A stretch of DNA of 64,000 bases from Anaerobacillus alkaliphilus (GTDB lineage: Bacteria > Bacillota > Bacilli > Bacillales > Anaerobacillaceae): contig NZ_QOUX01000039.1 of NCBI RefSeq assembly GCF_004116265.1, positions 1-64,000 of the forward strand, given 5' to 3'. Every line of letters begins with the position of its first letter. Position 1 is the first letter of the stretch. The notes beneath the pieces were generated by a model. The model worked only from the letters and a program-made list of their open reading frames with translations, did not search any database and was not told the origin of the DNA. The position numbers were made by a program, and so were the translations under genes. Shown piece after piece: positions 26,410-34,535 of the stretch.

Positions 26410-27291
26410 ATGAAACACAATCCAAAGCAAGGTATGCAACAAAATACTAGAAAGCCAGTTTCAAAGAAACTAATCCCTGTATTACTGTCAGCATCACTAT
26501 TGACACCTAGTATACTAGCAGGTGGGATAACGACTTCGGCAAAAGAACTAGTTAGTGGCAAACTACTTATGGATCATTCTATTCAATCCTCGTTAACTCA
26601 TAATAATCAATTACACCTAAGTTCGTTAAAGAAGGATATGAGCCTTTCTAATGATGTAAATGCGAATGTTGAAGTTACAGCAGATGTAGAAGTAAACGCA
26701 AACCTTACAGATGACTCAAAAGAAGCTAAATCACGAGTCAACGTTGAAGCTAAACCTCAAGTAACAGTGACTAATGCCGCTGCGACAAAACTGAACACGA
26801 ACAAAGAAGGATCCACGGGAGAGGTTTTCATCAAAGAGCTTGAAGACAACTGGTTACCTACCTTATTTAAACCGTACTATAGCTTTAGGGATTCCTATAA
26901 GGTGTATTTACATTTCTTTTTAACAAGCCAGGCAGAAGTTGCTGCGGAAAATTTACAAGCCGCAACAAAAGTTGAAGCGAAAACAGAGTTTTCAAAAGGG
27001 AACTCGTCCAGTAAGAAAGATGTGGAACCAGCAGCAACCAATACTGAGTCATCAGTAACAACCAGCAAAGGTAGCGTGAAATCCGATACAGAAGTTAAGG
27101 TAGAAGGTAAACAACCACAGACAGAGGCATCAAAACCAACTAAACCAGAACCGAAAATTGAACTAACAGATATTGGTGACACAGAATATAGGCCTTTAAA
27201 TGTAGATGCGAAGCTTTGGTTGAACAGCGAGTTACAATTGGGGAACTTGAAATTTAATACGGAAGGCAACGTTTCATTAGATCAAAAGTAG
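26410..27291 (+). CDS. Secreted low-complexity protein, unknown
   Basis: 293 residues. A long signal peptide of about 43 residues (KKLIPVLLSASLLTPSILAGG then TSA-K) is followed by a region of alternating Val/Asn/Ala/Asp (SNDVNANVEVTADVEVNANL), a more ordinary segment (about 140-180, with WLPTLFKPYYSFRDSYKVYL), a Lys/Ser/Thr/Glu-rich linker, and a C-terminal strand-rich part ending FNTEGNVSLDQK. There are no anchor motifs. I do not recognise it. aagaggagg precedes the ATG. A terminator and then a two-component system follow. Confidence 0.75.
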   Translation: MKHNPKQGMQQNTRKPVSKKLIPVLLSASLLTPSILAGGITTSAKELVSGKLLMDHSIQSSLTHNNQLHLSSLKKDMSLSNDVNANVEVTADVEVNANLTDDSKEAKSRVNVEAKPQVTVTNAAATKLNTNKEGSTGEVFIKELEDNWLPTLFKPYYSFRDSYKVYLHFFLTSQAEVAAENLQAATKVEAKTEFSKGNSSSKKDVEPAATNTESSVTTSKGSVKSDTEVKVEGKQPQTEASKPTKPEPKIELTDIGDTEYRPLNVDAKLWLNSELQLGNLKFNTEGNVSLDQK

Positions 27292-27334
27292 TAGCATGAA
27301 ACCCTCTCCCGTTTTATATAGATATCTACAGATG

Positions 27335-27368
27335 TATGAACCCATTATATTGGGTTCATATTTTTTTT
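27335..27368 (+). terminator. Terminator of the secreted protein gene
   Basis: tatgaaccca (27335-27344) pairs exactly with tgggttcata (27351-27360), then eight Ts. Confidence 0.9.
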
Positions 27369-27373
27369 ATTAT

Positions 27374-27396
27374 CCCCCCTAAAAAATAATGGGGGG
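27374..27396 (+). promoter_or_regulatory. C6/G6 hairpin ahead of the response regulator gene
   Basis: cccccc (27374-27379) and gggggg (27391-27396) are separated by an A/T loop of 11. It directly follows the preceding terminator and ends 50 bases before the response regulator ATG. It could be part of the leader of that operon or extend the terminator. Unusual in this AT-rich background. Confidence 0.45.
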
Positions 27397-27446
27397 TCCG
27401 TAAAGTTATGTAACGATAAATCATCTTTTTTGGGAGGCAAAGTATC

Positions 27447-28142
27447 ATGCAACGTTTTAAGGCGTTAGTTGTTGATGACGATTCCAATGTTCGTGAGATT
27501 ATTCGTATATTTTTTAAACAACAACAAATCGACATCATCGAGGCTGATCAAGGATTGGTAGCGCTTGAATTGGTCGAGAGAGAACTTCCAGATGTAATCA
27601 TCTTAGATGTAATGATGCCGAACATGGACGGATTTGAGGTGTGTCGAGAGATTCGTAAAAAATTTGATATACCAATTATTATGCTTACCGCAAAAACTGA
27701 AGAGTTTGATAGAGTACTTGGGTTAGAGCTTGGAGCAGATGACTATGTAACCAAACCTTTTAGTCCAAGAGAATTAGTTGCGCGCATTAAGGCAATTTTT
27801 CGTAGAATGCAACCGAAATCTAATAACGAAATCGCAGAAATGAATTCAATCACCTTTGAAGACATTTCTATTAATATTGATCGCAGAGAAGTTCTTGTGC
27901 GTGGAGAAAAAGTAATTCTACGACCGAAAGAATTTGATCTATTAGTATATTTGGCAAAGTCAACAGGTAATGTTTTTACAAGAGAACAGCTCCTCGAACA
28001 TGTTTGGGGCTATGATTATATTGGTGATATCCGTACCGTAGATGTCCACATTAAGAAGCTAAGGCAAAAGCTACATAGCCTGAAAAAGGAGTGTCTACAA
28101 ACAGTTTGGGGTGTTGGTTACAAGTTTGAGGTTGAAGGCTAA
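27447..28142 (+). CDS. OmpR/PhoB-family response regulator
   Basis: 231 residues. Receiver domain with D10-D11, phospho-acceptor D54 in ILDVMMPNMDG, and the LTAKTEEFDRVLGLELGADDYVTKPF block. The winged-helix DNA-binding domain from about 130 ends with RTVDVHIKKLRQKL and VWGVGYKFE. gggagg precedes the ATG by nine bases. The stop overlaps the kinase start by one base. Its likely targets include the 11-bp direct repeats ahead of the lipoprotein and secreted-protein genes upstream; that link is inference. Confidence 0.9.
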   Translation: MQRFKALVVDDDSNVREIIRIFFKQQQIDIIEADQGLVALELVERELPDVIILDVMMPNMDGFEVCREIRKKFDIPIIMLTAKTEEFDRVLGLELGADDYVTKPFSPRELVARIKAIFRRMQPKSNNEIAEMNSITFEDISINIDRREVLVRGEKVILRPKEFDLLVYLAKSTGNVFTREQLLEHVWGYDYIGDIRTVDVHIKKLRQKLHSLKKECLQTVWGVGYKFEVEG

Positions 28143-29569
28143 TGTTAGGGATGAACAAAAGCATTTTCCGGCGACTCTTAATTAGTTACATGATCACAAT
28201 TGTAGTAGGGATTGGGATCGTCGGTATTCTCATGTTCTACTTTACCAACAGCTATATGACAAATGCTAAGCAAGAAGAGTTACTGCGGCAAGGTCGTACA
28301 GTAAATGCCAATATTCAAGATACAATGTTTATTAACGATGAGAAGCAAGAAATTCTTGAATTCCTTGATCATTCTTTTGATGCGAGAATATGGATTTTTA
28401 ATAAAGATGGAAAAATTATTGCAACATCCACTCAAGACGAGGTTTCAATTGGCAAATCGGTGGCTACATCAATTGTTGAGCGGGTATTGCGAGGAGAAAA
28501 TGTGGTCAGTCGCCTGAAATTTGAAGGCTTATCGGAACCAATGCTGTCTGTGGTTGTTCCTTGGGGAAAGAAGGATCATGTCTATGGAGGTATAGTTCTC
28601 CATGCACCACTTAGAGGTTTAAATGAGATTATCGCAAAAACTAGGGAGACAATACTTTGGGCTACGTTATTTGGTATGCTCTTTTCTACCGCTATGGTTT
28701 CATATCTATCTTGGACAATTTCGCGGCCATTACAGCAAATTGATCGTGCAGCAGCGAGGATGGCGTTAGGGAATTTTGAAGAACGGATTGATATAAGCTC
28801 GGAAGATGAGATTGGTGATCTGGCGGGAACGATAAATATGATGGCTAAGAAACTAGCGAAAATAGATGAAGAACGACAACGAATTGATAATATTCGTAAT
28901 GACTTTTTAGCAAATATCTCTCATGAATTAAGAACGCCACTTACAACAATGCAAGGGTTTTTAGAAGCATTGCAAGACGGCTTAATAGAAGAAGAAGCTA
29001 GACAAAAATATTATGATGTGATGTATGACGAGACAACTCATATGAACCGTTTAGTTGACGATTTAATGGATCTCATTAAATTAGAAAATAAAGAAATCAC
29101 TCTTTCAAAATATCATATTGATCCAAAAACAATATTGGAAAAAGCAAAAATGAAGTTTGAAAGAGAAGCTAATGAGAAAGAAGTGGAGCTTCACTTAATG
29201 ATAAACGGGCCATTGCCAAAAGCTTACACAGATCCTGTACGCTTTGAACAAATTATCAATAATCTTCTCAAAAATGCAGTAAAGTTTACCGAGCAAGGTG
29301 AAATAACGATTACTGCTGAAGAAGAAGAAGATTATCTTTTAGTTACCATTGCTGACTCTGGTATCGGAATTTCAGAGATGGATCAAGAGTTGATTTGGGA
29401 GCGTTTCTATAAAGTAGATCGAGGTAGATCAAGGCAAAACAAAGGAACAGGACTTGGTTTAGCCATTGTAAAAAAATTAGTTGAATTACATGATGGGAAA
29501 ATTAATGTAGAAAGCAAGATTGGGAAGGGTACTACGTTTAAGATTTGGATCCCATCAGTGAAAGGATAA
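28142..29569 (+). CDS. Sensor histidine kinase (HAMP, HisKA)
   Basis: 475 residues. TM1 is about 13-35, then an extracellular sensor domain of about 130 residues (ARIWIFNKDGKIIATST... Cache-like), TM2 about 170-190, HAMP, HisKA with SHELRTPLTTMQGFLEALQD (His261), and ATPase motifs NNLLKNAVKFT, DSGIGIS and KGTGLGLAIVKKL. Translation is coupled to the regulator gene. The signal is unknown; the secreted neighbours may be outputs or ligands. Confidence 0.9.
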   Translation: MLGMNKSIFRRLLISYMITIVVGIGIVGILMFYFTNSYMTNAKQEELLRQGRTVNANIQDTMFINDEKQEILEFLDHSFDARIWIFNKDGKIIATSTQDEVSIGKSVATSIVERVLRGENVVSRLKFEGLSEPMLSVVVPWGKKDHVYGGIVLHAPLRGLNEIIAKTRETILWATLFGMLFSTAMVSYLSWTISRPLQQIDRAAARMALGNFEERIDISSEDEIGDLAGTINMMAKKLAKIDEERQRIDNIRNDFLANISHELRTPLTTMQGFLEALQDGLIEEEARQKYYDVMYDETTHMNRLVDDLMDLIKLENKEITLSKYHIDPKTILEKAKMKFEREANEKEVELHLMINGPLPKAYTDPVRFEQIINNLLKNAVKFTEQGEITITAEEEEDYLLVTIADSGIGISEMDQELIWERFYKVDRGRSRQNKGTGLGLAIVKKLVELHDGKINVESKIGKGTTFKIWIPSVKG

Positions 29570-29617
29570 GTTGGTTTTTTGAAACGATAAAAAATCAATT
29601 GAAAGGGAGTAAGAGAC

Positions 29618-29881
29618 ATGACATTAAGACAATTTGTATTAGAGAAGATCCGTAACATGGAAAATTTCGATGCAAAAAATCGTAATAGTATTAAAGAGGT
29701 AATTCGATTAGCGATTGAGGATTTTCGATTTAAATCAAAGGAAAAGTCTGAGGTATTATATTTAGCCTCTAACGTTGAAGAAAATTTATTATCAAAAATT
29801 GCTGAGTTTGCCTTAGGCAGTGAGGAAGAAACAAGCATCGAATCAATTTATGAAGGATACGTTATCGTAAGAAAATACTAG
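29618..29881 (+). CDS. Small conserved-looking cytoplasmic protein
   Basis: 87 residues, mostly helical and charged (LRQFVLEKIRNMENFDAKNRNSIKEVIRLAIEDFRF), with no signal peptide or motif I know. A very good site (gaaagggagtaagag) precedes the ATG. It lies 48 bases after the kinase with no terminator between, so it may be the third gene of that operon. Confidence 0.65.
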   Translation: MTLRQFVLEKIRNMENFDAKNRNSIKEVIRLAIEDFRFKSKEKSEVLYLASNVEENLLSKIAEFALGSEEETSIESIYEGYVIVRKY

Positions 29882-29890
29882 AACGAAAGA

Positions 29891-29920
29891 AATCGAGAGT
29901 CTACTGGCTCTCGGTTTTCT
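29891..29920 (+). terminator. Terminator
   Basis: aatcgagag (29891-29899) pairs with ctctcggtt (29908-29916), then Ts. Confidence 0.75.
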
Positions 29921-29971
29921 CTTTGCGAAACAGATACTTTTAAATTGGAAATTCATTAAAAAACCAAAACA

Positions 29972-29980
29972 TGGTATAAT
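29972..29980 (+). promoter_or_regulatory. Extended -10 promoter of the TPR-like gene
   Basis: TGG followed by TATAAT (29975-29980); the -35 region is poor (ttcatt at 29952), as allowed for extended -10 promoters. Confidence 0.6.
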
Positions 29981-30007
29981 ATAGATAATCTGATAGGGGG
30001 TACCGCT

Positions 30008-31402
30008 ATGGAACAAAACGAATTCTTGTTATATGATCACCAAAAACAAATTCGCCTTCAAGCAGAACAAGTATCTTTTTACTTACAAGGGCAAATAATT
30101 GAGGCGTTTTGTGAGAAGAATGAGGTTTATTATCTGTTGTTTTACAAAACTAATTTTCTTACAGCGTTCAAACCAACAAGACTTCGCCGTAACTCATACA
30201 TTGAAAGAGCCTTTAAAAAAGGCCAAGTTTATCCCGCAGACTTTCCCTTTATTCATGAATTACTCTCTTCTAATAATCCGTGCCAAGTAGTAAACTTCGA
30301 GCAGTTATTAAGACAGCTCAAAAAAATATACACTCCTCAAGAAAAAGCCCTAATTTTAACCTTCTTAGAATCGTTTATCCCCAAAAAACAGTTGTTTAAT
30401 GAAATATTAGCGGAGTTTTATGAGCATCGCCGAAATGGACAGATGCTGTTAGGGTACCAAATCATTAGAATTTTGATGGATTTTGCACCTAAGCATAGCC
30501 TTATTAAGCAACAAGCAAGTGATAGAAGCTTCAATAAACATGCTTTTTCGTACGATAACAACTGTAGCGATGTTATGGAAAAAGACAGTATATATGCAGA
30601 AAAAGTACTTTATTCCCAAAAAGAACAAGAAGAGTCTTACCGCCAACTGGTTGTTCGATATCAAAGTGAATCGCGCTGGCTAGACTTAATGGTCTTGTCT
30701 ATTTATCAGTTGAAGTTAAGCTTTTCTGAACTCCATTACGCCTCCTTAAAGCAGCTCCTAGAAAAGCATTTTGATGAAACAAAAATAATACAGGTACTAG
30801 AACAATTATTTTTCCAACTTCCTAACTTCCTTCCATTACAAAAAGAACTATTTCATTTCTATATCAAAACTCAAGATATTGAAAAGTTATGCAATTTGCT
30901 GGACAGTAATAGCTTTCAGTTGAGTAGCTCTCAGGTAAAGAAAATATCAGATATCTTAGAGGGACTAGACTTTGAAAAACACCTGTTAGCGCCTGATGTT
31001 GTTCGTTTATTAGTTAAGTCTGTATTGGACATCTATCCTGAAAAAACAGAAAAGCTACTGAGCAAATGTATCATATGGTTACTATCCAATCATGAGCCTG
31101 CTTATATTAAAAACTGGTTACAAGCTTTTAGAGAAAATCCAGGTGCACGAAAGATCTATAGTGAGGTTGAAACTATGGAAAAGCTAAACGACGATCTAGA
31201 TCACATGCAAATCCTAGGACAGTTATACTTTCAATACAAGCAGTTTGAGAAGGCGATTGAATGTTTTAGCTGGGAAATGGAGCTTGAACCTAACAATCCT
31301 AAACCTTTACAATGGTTATCAAAAGTTTACCGCGAAAAGGGGATGGCTGAAGAGTCCGATATGTATAGGCAGCTTTGTATAAGCATACAAAAACAAGCAT
31401 AG
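30008..31402 (+). CDS. TPR-like helical protein, unknown
   Basis: 464 residues, no signal peptide. The N-terminal 90 residues are a separate domain with YLQGQIIEAFCEKNEVYYLLFYKT. The remainder is helical, with a recognisable tetratricopeptide pair near the end (LGQLYFQYKQFEKAIECFSWEMELEPNNPKPLQWLSKVYREKGMAEES). Function unknown, but TPR arrays usually bind proteins. Single gene with its own promoter. It is unrelated in detail to the large TPR protein at 56194. Confidence 0.7.
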   Translation: MEQNEFLLYDHQKQIRLQAEQVSFYLQGQIIEAFCEKNEVYYLLFYKTNFLTAFKPTRLRRNSYIERAFKKGQVYPADFPFIHELLSSNNPCQVVNFEQLLRQLKKIYTPQEKALILTFLESFIPKKQLFNEILAEFYEHRRNGQMLLGYQIIRILMDFAPKHSLIKQQASDRSFNKHAFSYDNNCSDVMEKDSIYAEKVLYSQKEQEESYRQLVVRYQSESRWLDLMVLSIYQLKLSFSELHYASLKQLLEKHFDETKIIQVLEQLFFQLPNFLPLQKELFHFYIKTQDIEKLCNLLDSNSFQLSSSQVKKISDILEGLDFEKHLLAPDVVRLLVKSVLDIYPEKTEKLLSKCIIWLLSNHEPAYIKNWLQAFRENPGARKIYSEVETMEKLNDDLDHMQILGQLYFQYKQFEKAIECFSWEMELEPNNPKPLQWLSKVYREKGMAEESDMYRQLCISIQKQA

Positions 31403-31415
31403 AGAGATGTAAGCA

Positions 31416-31445
31416 GGAGGAAAGGTACACGGAGCCTTTTCTCTT
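31416..31445 (+). terminator. Probable terminator of the TPR-like gene
   Basis: gaggaaagg pairs with ccttttctc (one G-T), followed by a T-rich stretch. Confidence 0.55.
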
Positions 31446-31586
31446 ATTTATTTTAACTCGCCACTCATGTTTAGCCGTGTTACAGACTTTTCTTTTCTGT
31501 TATGATAGTGAAATATAATCAAAGAGCATATTTTCCAATACGAAAAGTAATATTATGAATTGATAAAAAATAAGGAGGGGTAGTGA

Positions 31587-32309
31587 ATGGTAAAGCATAG
31601 ATGCTCGCCTCTTGGCGATTCGGCAGTTCGTGTGGCTTTTGGAAATCAAATATCGAAAGAAATTAATCGTGACATTCGTAGTTTTTGTGAGTTACTAAAG
31701 GCCGAGCAACCAACTGGTGTGATTGAGTGGACACCGAGCTATACTGCAGTAACCATTTACTATCTACCGAAACTTGCAACCTATGACGAAATTGTTGCCC
31801 AAGTTAGTGAACTATTAGCTAAGATTGACCAAGTCACCATATCAAAATCGAGGAGAGTCTTTGTTCCGGTTTGCTATGGTGGAGAGTATGGACCAGACAT
31901 AGCTCAAGTGGCAGACCATAACGATTTATTAATGGAAGACGTCATTAAAATACATACAGCTGAAAATTATCTAGTGTACATGCTCGGATTTACACCTGGC
32001 TTTCCGTATTTAGGAGGGATGTCAAAAGCGATTTGTACACCACGACAAGCGGTACCGCGAATGAATGTACCGGCCGGCTCTGTTGGCATTGCTGATGAGC
32101 AAACGGGGATTTATTCACTATCAACTCCTGGAGGTTGGCAAATTATTGGCCGAACACCATTAGTTTTGTATGATGGACATAGGGATAAACCTGCGTTATT
32201 CGAAGCCGGGGACTATATCAAATTCTGTTCAATCAAACAGAGTGAATATCAAAAAATAGAATTCTTAGTAGAAAGAAACATGTATGAGTTGCAGTATGAT
32301 TTTTTTTGA
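31587..32309 (+). CDS. pxpB: 5-oxoprolinase subunit B
   Basis: A 240-residue subunit of the ATP-dependent 5-oxoprolinase PxpABC, which opens cytosolic 5-oxoproline (pyroglutamate) to glutamate. The family signatures are GDSAVRVAFG, the GFTPGFPYLGGM loop and VPAGSVGIADEQTGIYSLSTPGGWQIIGRTP. The B. subtilis homologue was first named KipI because it inhibits the sporulation kinase KinA, worth recalling next to the sporulation kinases of this window. aggaggggt precedes the ATG. First gene of pxpBAC. Confidence 0.92.
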   Translation: MVKHRCSPLGDSAVRVAFGNQISKEINRDIRSFCELLKAEQPTGVIEWTPSYTAVTIYYLPKLATYDEIVAQVSELLAKIDQVTISKSRRVFVPVCYGGEYGPDIAQVADHNDLLMEDVIKIHTAENYLVYMLGFTPGFPYLGGMSKAICTPRQAVPRMNVPAGSVGIADEQTGIYSLSTPGGWQIIGRTPLVLYDGHRDKPALFEAGDYIKFCSIKQSEYQKIEFLVERNMYELQYDFF

Positions 32310-32326
32310 AGAGTAGAGGTGTTTAA

Positions 32327-33094
32327 ATGCTGAAAATTGACTTGAATAGTGACCTAGGTGAGAGCTTTGGTCACTATAAAATTGGCCAAGATGAAGAAGT
32401 GCTAAAGTTAATTACGTCAGCCAATATTGCTTGTGGTTATCATGCTGGTGATCATAATGTCATGGCTCAGACTGTAAAAATAGCAGTTGAAAATAACGTT
32501 GCTATAGGTGCACATCCAGGCTATCAAGATCTTATCGGTTTTGGTAGGAGAAATATTCAAACAAGTCCAAGAGATATATACCATTCAATGATTTATCAAA
32601 TTAGTGCGCTACAAGGCTTTTGTCACATACATAATGTCAAAATGCAGCATGTGAAGCCGCATGGCGCATTATTTAATATGGCATCGGTTGATAAAGATGT
32701 CGCAGAAGCGATTGCTGAAGCGGTCTATGATTGTGATCCTACTTTACTTTTATTTGGATTATCTGGTGGTGAACTTGTCCGTGTAGGAGGCAAATTAGGC
32801 TTAACAGTTGCAAATGAAGTTTTTGCTGACAGAACCTATCAACCAAACGGAACACTAACACCCAGAACAGAAGCTAATGCCATGATCGAAGATGTCAACG
32901 TTGCTGTGGAAAGAGTGATAACGATGGTTGAAAAAGGAGTAACGACAGCAGTCGATGGAACGGTTATTCCTTTAAAAGCTGATACAATATGTGTTCACGG
33001 TGACGAACCAAAGGCACTTCTTTTTGTAAAACAGCTTCACCAAGCGCTTAACAACCATGGAATAATCCTAGAAGCAATTGGAGCGAGGAAATGA
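32327..33094 (+). CDS. pxpA: 5-oxoprolinase subunit A (LamB/YcsF family)
   Basis: 255 residues. The opening DLNSDLGESFGHYKIGQDEE, then ITSANIACGYHAGDHNVM, AIGAHPGYQDLIGFGRR, VKPHGALFN and VANEVFADRTYQPNGTLTPR are diagnostic of the family. It works as a complex with PxpB and PxpC. The stop overlaps the start of pxpC by four bases (ATGA). A transport gene such as ycsG, found in the B. subtilis operon, is absent here. Confidence 0.93.
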   Translation: MLKIDLNSDLGESFGHYKIGQDEEVLKLITSANIACGYHAGDHNVMAQTVKIAVENNVAIGAHPGYQDLIGFGRRNIQTSPRDIYHSMIYQISALQGFCHIHNVKMQHVKPHGALFNMASVDKDVAEAIAEAVYDCDPTLLLFGLSGGELVRVGGKLGLTVANEVFADRTYQPNGTLTPRTEANAMIEDVNVAVERVITMVEKGVTTAVDGTVIPLKADTICVHGDEPKALLFVKQLHQALNNHGIILEAIGARK

Positions 33095-34047
33095 GTCGAG
33101 CCATTTTTCGGATAGAGAAACCGGGCTTGTTGACAACGATCCAGGATCTTGGAAGGTACGGCTATCAACGGTATGGAGTTGTTGTATCTGGAGTGATGGA
33201 TCAGTTTGCTCATCGGGTTGGTAATCTACTTGTAGGGAACACAGAAGAATGTGCAACCTTAGAAGTTACCATGATGGGACCTATGATAACAGTTTTAGAA
33301 GATACTGTTATTGCAATTACAGGGGCGGATTTGTCTGCAACAATTGATGAACAGCAAGTAGTGCTTTGGAAATCTTTCGTGGTAAAAAAAGGACAAATCA
33401 TATCTTTTGGTCAACCTAGGCGAGGTGTTAGAGCATATATTGCAGCTGCTGGTGGCTTTGAGGGAAGTGATGTCTTAGGTAGCAAAGCAACGTATATAAA
33501 AGCTAAAATGGGTGGCGTAGCAGGAAGGAACCTTCGTAAAGGTGATGTATTATTTTGCGGAGACGATGAATTTAGGAAATTATTCAGTCGTCGAAGTATT
33601 AATCCTGAGCTGATCTCTCATTGTTATAGTTCAGGTCCAATTCGAGTTATTTTAGGACCTGATGAAAACAGCTTTACTAAAGAAGGAAAAGCAACATTTT
33701 TTAGTGGCGAGTATGAAATCACTCGGGAGATTGATCGAATGGGCTATAGGTTATCAGGTCCAATCATTACGCATCAAGGAAAAGCAGATATTATTTCAGA
33801 TGCGATCACTGTTGGAACGATCCAAGTACCAGCAAGTGGTCAACCTATCATACTTTTCGCTGATAGACAAACATCTGGTGGCTATCCGAGAATAGGTACG
33901 GTTATTACTGTAGATATCCCTCGTTTGGTTCAACAAATGTCTAGGACAAAGATTTCCTTTGTAGAAATTAGTATTGAAGAAGCTCAACAGTTATTGTTAA
34001 AGCAAGAGCGAGTGATGAGGTCTTTAGCAATAGCTGCATTACGATAG
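33091..34047 (+). CDS. pxpC: 5-oxoprolinase subunit C (biotin-dependent carboxyltransferase family)
   Basis: 318 residues. KPGLLTTIQDLGRYGYQRYGVVVSGVMD and the later QTSGGYPRIGTVITVDIPRL mark the KipA/allophanate hydrolase subunit 2 family. It probably binds PxpB to form the catalytic pair of 5-oxoprolinase. Last gene of the operon, followed by a strong terminator. Confidence 0.92.
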   Translation: MSRAIFRIEKPGLLTTIQDLGRYGYQRYGVVVSGVMDQFAHRVGNLLVGNTEECATLEVTMMGPMITVLEDTVIAITGADLSATIDEQQVVLWKSFVVKKGQIISFGQPRRGVRAYIAAAGGFEGSDVLGSKATYIKAKMGGVAGRNLRKGDVLFCGDDEFRKLFSRRSINPELISHCYSSGPIRVILGPDENSFTKEGKATFFSGEYEITREIDRMGYRLSGPIITHQGKADIISDAITVGTIQVPASGQPIILFADRQTSGGYPRIGTVITVDIPRLVQQMSRTKISFVEISIEEAQQLLLKQERVMRSLAIAALR

Positions 34048-34057
34048 ATAGTGAAGG

Positions 34058-34087
34058 GTCGCGTGGTGAAAACCGCGCGACTTTTTT
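34058..34087 (+). terminator. Terminator of pxpBAC
   Basis: gtcgcgtgg (34058-34066) pairs with ccgcgcgac (34073-34081), one G-T, then T6. Confidence 0.88.
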
Positions 34088-34097
34088 AGGTTATTGA

Positions 34098-34105
34098 AAA
34101 TTATA
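34098..34105. repeat. Target-site duplication, left of MITE copy B
   Basis: aaattata, repeated exactly at 34298-34305. Confidence 0.85.
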
Positions 34106-34297
34106 GGCTGTTTTCGCAAAGTTTGTTGCTTTCGTAAAAATCCCAAAAGCCGGACTTTTACACAAATTACTAAGAATTCACCACTAATTTAGTAAGTAAT
34201 GCTCTTTTCTTACATAATTTTTTGGCTGATATCTTCATCTAAGGTATTTTTCCGATAATTTTAGGATAGAAAAGCCACAATGTATACGAAAAGAGCC
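34106..34297. mobile_element. MITE copy B, 192 bp
   Basis: The inverted counterpart of the element at 15894-16085: ends ggctgttttcg and (inverted) ggctcttttcg, five base differences, equal length, and a different perfect 8-bp duplication (aaattata). The differing duplications prove two independent insertions rather than a segmental duplication. Non-coding. Confidence 0.87.
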
Positions 34298-34305
34298 AAA
34301 TTATA
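34298..34305. repeat. Target-site duplication, right of MITE copy B
   Basis: aaattata, identical to 34098-34105. Confidence 0.85.
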
Positions 34306-34535
34306 AAAAGAAAAGGTTTGAATTTTCCGCTCAAAGGGTAAATACCGATATGAGTTTGGTTATTTTTACCTATTGTAAAATTAATTTATCTTATATATAC
34401 GATTTTTTCTATTACTACTTGCCTATAACTTCTTCCCTAATTGTTTTTAGTTTACAAGTTGTATTAGTTTTGTATAGTATATTTATATTAGTTGTACAGT
34501 TTTAGTTTTGGATAAAAACAATTGGAGGAAAGAAT

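Larger units (their letters stand above)
34048..34535. other. Gene-free region, pxpC to MCP
   Basis: 488 bases holding the pxpBAC terminator, MITE copy B with its target duplications (34098-34305), and about 230 very AT-rich bases that should carry the MCP promoter, where I see no clear box. Confidence 0.7.
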
